This document shows positions 55,653 to 64,000 of a DNA stretch of 64,000 nt, in pieces. The stretch is taken from positions 287,437,001 through 287,501,000 of the forward strand of contig CM028131.1 in assembly GCA_016271365.2 (NCBI GenBank). The letters run 5' to 3'. Under the pieces are notes generated by a model, which saw only the letters and a program-made list of their open reading frames with translations, did not search any database and was not told the DNA's origin. Position 1 is the stretch's first letter. Each line of letters starts with the position of its first letter. The translations under genes and the position numbers were made by a program. The stretch comes from Neoceratodus forsteri (lineage: Eukaryota; Chordata; Ceratodontiformes; Ceratodontidae).

Positions 55653-57285
55653 CTCCTGTGTCTAGGGATCCTGATCTTAAAAATGAGGCACAGGTGGCAC
55701 AAATAAAAAACAGATCCAGAAGGCCAATTAAAATAAACAAAATAGTCTTACGTTGCCTGCAGAACTCTTTGGCTGGCAAGGGAGGTCTCTTACTGCTGAT
55801 ACCTGGAGAATATTCTGAGCTTCTGCAGCATCCAGAGGGTGGGTGCTGAGATAGCACTACAGGGCAAAGACGGTTAGCCAGCACAATGCAGAATACAGCC
55901 GACACCGAGATGGGAAAATAAAAATGCATATTTAATAAATAAAGTATAGCTGGATCAGCTCCATGGAGCTGGAGGACAACAGGGAAATTACTGGTACACC
56001 TGTGGCAGCTCAAATTGCATGAAAACAGCATCTTGTCCCAAACAGTTATCAGCACTAAAGCGGGAAAGGCTCCACATTGCTTCAGAGCTGGAAAAGCTCA
56101 AAACCCTATACCTGATGCTTGCCAAAACCACTGGCCCCTTGGGGACAGTAGACAAAACCAGAATCAGATTAACTCTTTTTGCCAGATACGGCTGGGGTCA
56201 GTCTCACAAAGGCGTTCCTCGGGCACAAGGCCTCACTTTTTCCAGGCAGGGGATTTCCCACTAGTGAAACTGTTTCCTCCTCACAGTTACTCCAACCTCC
56301 TGCACTTTATGTGGGCCTAAGTACAGACCTGCCCTAGACACAGGCACGGCAAGTCCAACAATGTGAGATCCCATACAGGCCACCAACATCTACCCATGGC
56401 AGCGTGCCACATGGGATACAGCTCCCAAGGCCCTGCCACTACCCTTAAATCCACGCTGTACACATTGCCACTACTGCAGTGTCCCCACTGCCAGCTCACT
56501 CAAAAATGGAATTAGGCCCCTAGGCCTATCCCAGTGCACCCAGCACCAGTGGGCCTAAGTACTTCCTTCCTCTGGGACATTGACTCCCAAGACACCCATG
56601 GGACCCCATTCCTCAGTTGCTTGCCCCTGACCACACCCCGCAAATGCTCATACGCAGAACCAATGCTGCATACTGCAGGAGGTCACTCCTGGGCCAGGGC
56701 TTAAGCCCCCCCAGTCCCACTTGCACCAGATCTTTCCGCCGGCCTCCTCCCTTCTACCCACCCCCCCTTTCTTTTATAGCAGCATGGGGGGGGAACATGC
56801 CCAAGGGTCAGGCCCACATTGCCCATACCTTAATGCCTGAAACTGATGGAGATGCAGGAGCATCGTAACCCCCCCCTTTTATAAAGGGGGGGCTTACACT
56901 GTCCCTCACTTTAAATCCATTTTCCTCCTGGGAAATGGGGAAACCAGCTGTCCCTGGGGAAACCACTTACCCAGATGGGTATGCGCACTACCCACTCAGA
57001 CAATATTTTGTCCACCTGTTCACTGCCCCTTGCATTCTCAGACATATCCTTAACATACCAACACACCTACACCCACACATTACTCCCCAGCATGTCCCAT
57101 ACCTCATCATATGCATCCACACCAAGCAAGCTGTGCATTACTATAAAAACAAATATTTTCAATCCACACCCATTTAACTCCTAAAACAAGGGAGAGGCAT
57201 TAGAGTTTTAACTGGAAAGTTAAACTATCACAGTGAATTCAGTCCCAACAGTCTCAATTTCAGAAACTTGAAATCAGTTCTGCAG

Positions 57286-58600
57286 CACCCATCCTTGACA
57301 GGAGTCACCCTGGTGGTAAGACGAGGGTCCCTTGCCCCCCTATAAAAGTGCTGCAGTGATCCGAATGCTGAGCGCTGTGCGATATTCCCTGTGATAGGTT
57401 CACATTTATAAAAAATACATTAGGTGCTTCAGTAGGTATATTATGTGCATTAGTGCCAAAATGCATAAGGTACATTTCAAAATATAAGGTGCTGCAGTCC
57501 TTAATTAATACATTATTAACTAATTAGGGCTGCGAAACTATAGTCCACAAAGTTTTTAAAGGATCCTCATCAGGTATATTATTTCATGTTTTATTTTTAT
57601 TGAATGCCATTAGAACCTTGCCTGGCGAGGGAGGGAGAGAGAGCTGTTGGTGTTCGTACACCCCCTCTATGCCATCGCTATCTGCAAACAGCTTACAAAT
57701 GAAAAACAGAAGCTGTCGGGTGGCTTTTGAAATTTAGGAAGCGTTGCATTGTTTTAGCGCTTGTCTGGTCCACTCAAGGAGTGGACAACAATATCCTTGA
57801 AAACCCCCTAGCTTTGCTGAATGTGGGGAATATTGTGAACAAAGGGTAAAAGGAGCATTCTGACTTCTATCAAATATGTTTCTGGTGGGCCGATTCTTGT
57901 AGTGCTGCTTCTCGGGGGACCGCTTAAATGTCCTCTGAGCTGGCACCCCTCTCCAGAAATACTCTCCAGGCTTTGAAATAAAATCTGGAGGTTTGCCTGA
58001 AGTGGAAATGTCTGACCCATGGGGTGGAAGAATCTGAATGAATATGGGCCAGAATGAAAAGTTAGCCAACAGGATGAAATTTCAGCCGTCAGAACAAAAA
58101 TAAAATCTCTGCTTTGTAGGCATAATGCCCAGAGAAAGGCTGTTCTAAAACTAATCAATGGTGTGCACGGTGTTAGTGTATTTAAAATCACTGGAGACAT
58201 TTATAAAATAAGATAGCAAGTATGAAAATACAATTTAAGGTTTTCTTGTTCCTTGCATGAAAAGATTATCTTAGTTGGCAGGAGAAGGAAAAAAAGGAGC
58301 ACTCCCACATTTTCCCATTCCGCTTGCCAACTCAAGGAATCCAGTAGAAGAAAGTTAGCATGTGTATTAAAGAAATGATAGAAACTTAGAAAATACCTGT
58401 GGGGAGCCCTCTGGGTGGGAAGTAGAGATGTTTCTACAGGGCTGGCAGCCCACAGTTAAACTGCTTATAAAGAAATGTTTAGCAGTGAGGTCACTGCTCA
58501 GAGGAGTAGCTAGTGGCAATTAAGCTCCTAAGGATAATAAATCTGTTTAGCATGAATATAAAGGTTTTATTATATTGCAGTTGTGAACCCTCATTGTCTT
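57286..58600. other. Unassigned DNA, weakly coding-like on the minus strand
   Basis: Two minus frames, 58069-57734 and 58200-57808, are open together and could be parts of a decayed element. No motif is secure. The remainder shows nothing recognisable. Confidence 0.35.
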
Positions 58601-59065
58601 GGCTTAGAACTAGCCCTTTTATTTTATGTATAGGAAGGGTTATGAGCCACTGAGAGGTACTTTTTAGTTAAGGGGCAATTATGGGTAGATCTTAGATATG
58701 TGATGGCACCTAGATAAATGTATAAAAGCTTGCCACAAGAGGCATTTGAGAGATAGGGAGTCAGATGGAACTGACTGCGAGAGGTGGAGGACCTCTTGGG
58801 CTCACACAACCATGCTGAGCAGGTTAGGAAAAAGCTGGGTGACCCTGCTGGGCAGAGCAGGGGCCCTTTTCGATATTCTTTCTTTTTTTTTTATTCTGTT
58901 GGTTTTCTGAAGTGAAAGAAGAACTAACCATATTTTTCTGATTTCTGTGAAAAATTATTTCAACTTTCAAAGAGAAAATAAAATAAGTGCCTTGCCAGTG
59001 CTTTTTATGCACTGAGTTTGTTGGCCTGCCTGGTTTGTTATCCTGATTACCCACACCCATTTACA
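58600..59065 (+). repeat. 3' part of an LTR (second LTR element)
   Basis: Ordered signals suggest an LTR on the plus strand: TATAAAAG at 58721-58728, AATAAA at 58977-58982, and an end at '...ttaca' (59065) next to a tRNA-primer-like sequence. The 5' edge was not found, and 58600 is only where the evidence begins. Confidence 0.45.
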
Positions 59066-59067
59066 GT

Positions 59068-59320
59068 TTGGTGTGAGAAGTGGGATCTGGCTGGAAGTCC
59101 AGGAATCTGGGGTGATTCCAGTCAGGTGGTACCAGCCCTGGTACTGTTTGGGGAGAACAGGCAGTTGTGCATGGTGCCAGATTCAAGGATGTGGACTACC
59201 GGAGGTGGTGACCTGGACGAGGTATTACGGCAGCCTGAGAGATCTAGAGACCAGATGGTGGAACTCAATCGACTGATGATCTGGCTCAGCAGGAAGTGGC
59301 TGGAGGCAGACTGATGTTGG
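59068..59320 (+). pseudogene. Possible gag leader of the second LTR element
   Basis: The frame 59018-59314 includes 'GGDLDEVLRQPERSRDQMVE', then 'LNRLMIWLSRKWLEAD', an acidic, helical string directly downstream of the primer site. Position suggests a gag N-terminus, but no conserved gag motif was seen. Confidence 0.3.
59069..59087 (+). other. Primer binding site, tRNA-Leu-like
   Basis: TGGTGTgAGAAGTGGGATc begins 3 bases after the LTR end. It is complementary, with two mismatches, to the 3' end I recall for tRNA-Leu species. Spacing and sequence are what a Ty3/gypsy element would use. Confidence 0.5.
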
Positions 59321-59743
59321 AGGGAGGCTGAGCACCATTACCAGGTACTGTTGGAGGAGACCCGCTTGGAGAGTACAGACGAGGAACCATGGACTCCAGA
59401 GTAAGAGGATCCCCTGACAGCACATTGGCATCCAGTGATGTTGGATGTCCTGTTGTTGCCCATTTTCCCCAGGCTGTTACCTGGAGGAGGATGGTTCTCA
59501 AGAAGGGGAGAAACATGAGAAGTCCCCAGGTAAGACTGTATCTGGACAATGTGCTGGGATGAAAACTGCAAGCAAGAGGTAAAAGACTGTGGTGGTCGAA
59601 GAGACTTGCATGGCCAATGTAATGACCAGTACCCCGCCTGTGACACTTGGACAGCCAGTTCTGAGTACACTATGATTTTTTTTAATATAAAAATGTGTTA
59701 TGGACTGTCTCTCATGAGAGATGCTGAGACAGCATGTGAAATG

Positions 59744-59775
<32 letters not shown>

Positions 59776-60790
59776 TTTAGATACAAGGTGTTACCTGGAA
59801 GGCCAGGAGCTAATTACAGACTAGAACAGGCCTTAAATCAAGGATCTCCTGTTTTATCTAAGTTAAATATAGCTTTAACTGCTAAGAGGGAAATCAATAT
59901 CCATTTTATGACATTTAGAGGAGGAAACCAGGTTATGTGACACTGGTGCAAAGTCATAAATGCTTTGATGTCTGTGTGAGAGAGGATACTGCTTATAGAT
60001 GAAAGGAAATTTACAAACTTGATTGGGGAAGTCACATGGGGAAAGGAGTTTCTGCTGATGTAACCTTAATTATCTTACCTTCTAATATGATAAAATGTTC
60101 TGGGTGTATGATTTTTCATAAAAAGAGGAGGAGCCAGGTGACCTCACGCAAAGGGGTTGGCCAAGACAGTTTTTTAAACAGTATTCTGTTTTCCTTTAGA
60201 GACACTTTTATCTACACTCTGACAAAGAAACATCTTTGAGCACTTGAAGCAAGTATACAGGTAGAGAGAGACAAAATCTAAGTACTGTGGTAGGAATTGC
60301 ACTGTTAAAATCGTGTTCTTTTAAAAGATTGTATGGTTCTTGTGATATATGGTTCTTTTTTTATGTTTTACATACTTTTATCTATTTTAGTAAAACTCTA
60401 TTTTTAGAGCCTATTTGGTCTGTCTTTGAATTTCTTTTCTTTAACAAGTGTAGTATATATGGTTAAAGCAGACACTGTGCATAAGCTTGAATGGTGATAG
60501 CAAACTGGAAAAAGGTGAGAGTTTAATCTGAGGTCTTTTATTAAAATTTTTAAGGGTTCATTTTTGTACACTTGGTTAAGTGCCCATAGGCAAAGATATC
60601 TGGCCCCCCGAAGGCAGAATTATCTGAGCCTGTGCATTGGGTACGCTAGCAAGAGGTTCACAGTTTGAATCCCCCCAAGACTTGAGACCAAAGGTTAATT
60701 CGAACCCACAAAACAGACAGGAGGGTTACCTGTTTCTGTTAACTGTTCACAAGACTGCGCTCGGAGGTTGGCACTTTGGGAGTAGAGGGA
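59321..60790. other. Unassigned interior of the second LTR element
   Basis: No protein motif was seen. An (AC)n microsatellite lies at 59744-59772. T- and A-rich stretches dominate after 60300. Confidence 0.4.
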
Positions 60791-60796
60791 CTGACC

Positions 60797-61080
60797 TGCT
60801 GAGTGGGTTTGTGACACTGCCTATTGACTGGGAAAAGTTACAGGCCAGGGATGCTGAGTTAACCAGCTTACATGCTTATGTCTCTGTACATGAGGGTAGA
60901 ATGTTAAATGGGGGTGAAATAATTAAGTTACGGTGGTATGAACTAAAGAAGGGTGTTCTTCATCACATGAAACCCAGTCCCCATACTGGGCAAAGCAGTG
61001 ATTTTGTTTATTTTTACGAAATAACTAATCTTTATTTTCTGTACATATTTTTGCTCAATTTATGCTGCAATAAATTGATA
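60797..61080 (+). pseudogene. Possible integrase N-terminal fragment
   Basis: The frame reads 'IDWEKLQARDAELTSLHAYV', then 'ELKKGVLHHMK'. This resembles the 'LQxxDPxLxxL...GVLYR' stretch that precedes the zinc finger of Ty3-type integrases. It ends soon after, without the HHCC motif. Together with the LTR signals at 58.6-59.1 kb it suggests a mostly deleted Ty3-like element. 'AATAAA' and a '...ctattaca' end near 61160 may mark its 3' LTR. Confidence 0.35.
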
Positions 61081-61159
61081 AATGCTTCCTAGCATTTTTT
61101 ATGCACCAAAAAGTCTTGTCTGTCTGTTCCTGTGTCTAAAATCCCACATCCTCTATTAC

Positions 61160-61460
61160 AATCCCATGGCAGCCAGATTACCAGACAGAATAAAACCTAG
61201 ATAGATAACAGTACTCTGTCAATGTGCTTAAAAACTGAGCTTCTTATTTTAGTCATACATTTCGTTTAGGATAGCACTACTGAAATCCCACAACTGGTTT
61301 TCAGTGGGGTCCCTTTCTACTCATTTTCACTGCTGGGTGGACTGGAGGGTGGGGTGGATAAGTGTCTTGGGGTCACACATTGAGTATCGGTTCCTAGTGG
61401 GGTTTGAACCTGCAATCACTTTTTCCATGCCAGTGCTGTAACCACTAGACCAGTACCTCC
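61160..61460 (-). repeat. tRNA-derived SINE, second copy
   Basis: Collinear with 10455-10762, in the same orientation. The minus strand has an A-box-like 'ggtctagtggttacag' at its start and a B-box complement at 61399-61410. The far end is 'gctgccatgggat'. Confidence 0.75.
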
Positions 61461-61462
61461 TA

Positions 61463-61628
61463 GTAGCCACACTGCCTCCTAGTTGACCACTCTGTGTCTT
61501 GTTGTTTTTAATATATTTTAGCTTCAGCTCCTGATTTTGCTAGAGTTCTCCTGGTCAGCTGTAAAATGCCAATACCCAGGAGCTATTCATGGCTCTTGAC
61601 TACCAAGTCCTTATTTCAGCCCCTGGGG
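61463..61628. repeat. Interspersed repeat shared with 25936-26112
   Basis: It carries the same ordered phrases as the locus at 25.9 kb and directly follows the SINE. Confidence 0.7.
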
Positions 61629-61654
61629 GGGGGAGGGACATAGTAAAAGAAGAT

Positions 61655-61775
61655 AGGCAGTTGTCTTAGTGGTTATAGCATGATAGAACTGTGAACCCAA
61701 ACACCTAGATTTTAATCTCATTACAGTCACTTATTCACTTTATGACCCTTGAGAAGGGGGCAGTAAGAGGCCAGC
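61655..61775 (+). repeat. Degraded tRNA-derived SINE
   Basis: 'gtcttagtggttatagca' is A-box-like and 'gattttaatctcatt' is a decayed B-box. The 3' half matches the fragment at 8868-8985. Confidence 0.45.
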
Positions 61776-63870
61776 ACTTTCACTCTGGCTCTGTCTAGAC
61801 TACAGAATGCTTCTCAAGAATCATTCTCAAAAATAGTGTAACTAAACTGGCATAGTGTGTTCAACTCTGCAAGAAGGGTGAACGGAGCTCTACAATGTCC
61901 ACACTGATGTTGTAATTTGGTTCCACAGTTTAGTTTGCACTCTACTGCATTATGGGAACTTTCATAATGACTCATGGCAGTTCAGAGAACAAAGGCAACA
62001 CAGTCACAGATGGAGCTGGCGGGCTTTGGAGGTGCACAGAGGATCCCTGTACCACCACCACTGAAATCTGCAATACACAAAATCATGACACAGTTGTTGG
62101 AGAAGGAGTCTTCCTGTCGGCTGTCACAATGCGAATTAGGGCCACAATATATTTGTGGCCACCAACAGGGTTTTCAATCACAAAGATACAGTCTGCTGCA
62201 CCCACAGATGTTTGGACATGAGATTTTACCTGTTGCATGGAATGCCGTGCTCAAATGTCTGTGGAAGAGGCGCTACCACCTATATTGTCTCTCTCCCCAA
62301 ATTCATGTTCCATGTGGGCTGTTGACTCAGTAAATTTTCATGTCCCATGATATTCTTCCCTGGCGATCCAGCACCAGTGTCTTCACCCTCCCGCTCCCAG
62401 CTGGTTGGCAATATTAATCCCATCACTGGAGTCCAGTGCAGGTCCCTCACTATCCCCATTTTGCCACAAAGTGCCTTTATTCGTGAATGCATTGGTCCTG
62501 TGTCAATCACCTTCCCACATCGCCACCACACCACAGAAAAAGAGCCCTGTCATGTCACATGCCTGCATAAGCCCTATGAAACTGTCAGCTGTTCAACAGG
62601 GGTGCCACACTCTGCAGCAAGTGGTAGCAGACTTGGGACTGGAGCACAACTGTGCATAGCATAGAGCTTTATTAACATGCTAACCCCCACTACTCCCTTG
62701 ATGCTGCCCCTCTGTGTATACATGCCACACGTCATCGTGACTGTGTCTGGGGCCCTCATGCTCAAGACTGGTCACAAAATCCCTGTCTAGACTATTGTAG
62801 AATCAATTTTGTCAAATCTATTTAGTTAACCATTCTCTAGCCTACCTCCCTTTGTGAGCTACAGAATGCTTAAGAAATGTTCTACAAGTGACAGTCTGGA
62901 ATGGATGCTAACCAAGTTAGACACTTTTAAACTTTGCATCTCTTTCCACAGTTCCTTGCTCCTTACAGACTGGGTTATGTTCACCTGATATGCTGATGAC
63001 GCATGTGTCATCAGGTCTTTTTGGAACCCAGTCCTACCTTGACTGTGTTCCCACTGTCCCTCAGTTCTTACATTTGCATCACCGAGGCTGGCAACACATG
63101 TATCTAGCTCCCAAGATTAATTAGTGTATAGTAAGAAACCTCCCTGCTTTGAACCGACTTGTAAAATGGGTACAAAAAATACTCTAATCTTTATTGGCTA
63201 AAACCAATCATCTGACCAAGCATTGACGCCTTAAAATGGTATTTAGCCTTATAAAATGGGTAGAGACAGTCCGCAAATCTGATTGGGTGGCATCCCTTGC
63301 CAGCCGTATGTTGTTTCCCATATAATACAGAAAAAAAAAAACAAGTTCCCAAAACAGCAAGCACCCCCAAATGTTATTCTTGTGATTCTTGTTCCACCTT
63401 CCCTTCACACCTCCAAAAACTGCCATCTCGATTCCTCATTAACAGGATATGTAAAAACTGCGGTTTAACCAAGTGACATCAGAAGCCAGAAAGGTAACAT
63501 AACACAATCACATTTTAAATAGTGTTGCTTGTACTTTCAAATCCTCTTGTTGTCCCTCCTAAGCTGTTCCCTTCCCCTTCTTACCTGCAGTTTTATGGAG
63601 TCTGCAAATTCCCTCCAAAGCCCCAAGCAGAGGGAGACCAGCAGGACTTCCATGGAACTTGCTACCACAGATGGTTGCATGCTGCCAAGCAAGACCCAAA
63701 CAAATTTGCAGTCTTCCCTGCAGCCTGAAATAGGGACTCGGTGGCTGTATTCAGCGCCCCTAGTGATGGTAGTTTATTTAACACTGTCCCTACCAACTTA
63801 AGGAAAGTGGAGGGACTATTTCACATACTTGGATATTTTTTACTTTAGTAGTTAAAAAAAAATGTTACAG
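61776..63870. other. Unassigned DNA
   Basis: Two plus-strand frames at 61952-62333 and others at 62347-62664 overlap, with no recognised domain. They may belong to a decayed DNA transposon. 'gtctagactacagaatgct' near 61793 and 'gagctacagaatgcttaag' near 62857 are similar short phrases in direct orientation. Nothing else was identified. Confidence 0.35.
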
Positions 63871-63879
63871 TTAGGCTGG

Positions 63880-64000
63880 CCCGGTGGTGCTGAGGGCTGA
63901 GGCGCTGGATGCCTTACCTTGCGCTGTGCCGGTGACCTGGGTTCAGGAATGACCTCGGGTCACCAGAGTGCCAGCACAGATGGGGAGGGTGGGAACAGTA
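63880..64000 (+). repeat. tRNA-like SINE head, cut by the window edge
   Basis: An A-box-like 'cccggtggtgctgagg' and a weak B-box-like 'gacctgggttcaggaat' lie at tRNA-like spacing. The sequence is truncated by the window end. Confidence 0.4.

Larger units (their letters stand above)
54730..57285 (-). repeat. Copy C of the 2252-5092 repeat (LTR C plus both flanks)
   Basis: It is collinear with 2252-5092 over the left flank (54730-55602), LTR core (55603-56898) and right flank (56899-57285). It lacks the LINE tail, the ~300 bp block and the SINE tail found in copy A. It keeps the ~300 bp LTR segment that copy A lost. It carries an extra 191 bp MITE in the left flank. The LTR core is bounded TGTAACC...GGCTTACA with a purine-rich tract beside it. 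Confidence 0.75.

Noticed and set aside
55504..56055. 183-codon minus-strand ORF in LTR C
   Set aside because: Similar frames recur in the other LTR copy, but there is no protein motif. Openness likely reflects LTR composition, including the AC run.
1..64000. CRISPR arrays, operons, or other prokaryotic features
   Set aside because: All repeats found are LTRs, SINEs, LINEs, palindromes or satellites. There are no short regularly spaced direct repeats with unique spacers, and the coding content is eukaryotic retroelement.

Overview
This window looks like non-genic, transposon-dense DNA from a large vertebrate genome. I found no convincing host exon, rRNA or tRNA gene, and nothing prokaryotic. 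The mixture of families (a Tx1-type L1 with CCHC knuckles, three CR1 LINEs with SGNH-esterase ORF1s, a DIRS tyrosine-recombinase element, a Ty3/gypsy element with a PNMA-like gag, tRNA-derived SINEs) fits an amphibian or lungfish-like genome best. That assignment is an inference, not a match to a reference. Almost every protein-coding stretch is a broken transposon reading frame.

Layout. 1-2.2 kb: unassigned DNA, then a tandem array with a unit of about 360 bp. 2.25-8.0 kb: a minus-strand LTR element. Its two LTR-like ends (2934-4299 and 6760-8015) bracket an unusual internal region with a TATA box and unrecognised reading frames. 8.7-10.8 kb: SINEs and a foldback element. 10.8-25.9 kb: one near full-length CR1 on the minus strand, split by a 9.8 kb Ty3/gypsy element (13713-23554) with a 4 bp target duplication (CCTA).

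25.9-28.5 kb: mostly unassigned. 28.5-45.5 kb: a second nest. A plus-strand Tx1-type LINE (about 28.9-44.7 kb) is interrupted by a minus-strand CR1 (about 33.6-38.2 kb, itself carrying a tRNA-SINE) and by a plus-strand CR1 (39.5-43.07 kb). The inferred Tx1 3' tail holds a minisatellite in which every unit carries a C-rich/G-rich hairpin. An inverted repeat of about 225 bp brackets the nest. 46.7-49.2 kb: the remains of a minus-strand DIRS element (reverse transcriptase/RNase H and tyrosine recombinase).

49.7-52.7 kb: the strangest stretch. It holds a 194 bp-spaced repeat, a degenerate hexamer tract of about 440 bp with several frames open, and three consecutive long palindromes. 54.7-57.3 kb: a second long copy of the 2.25-5.09 kb repeat, into which a 191 bp MITE inserted cleanly. 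58.6-61.1 kb: the remains of another LTR element with a TATA box, a polyA signal and a tRNA-Leu-like primer binding site. 61.1-64 kb: SINEs and unassigned DNA.

The nesting gives relative ages. Tx1 is older than its two CR1 inserts, and the SINE is younger than the CR1 it sits in. The first CR1 is older than the Ty3 element. The MITE is younger than the repeat copy that carries it. Coordinates of element ends are by eye; no alignment or database search was run.
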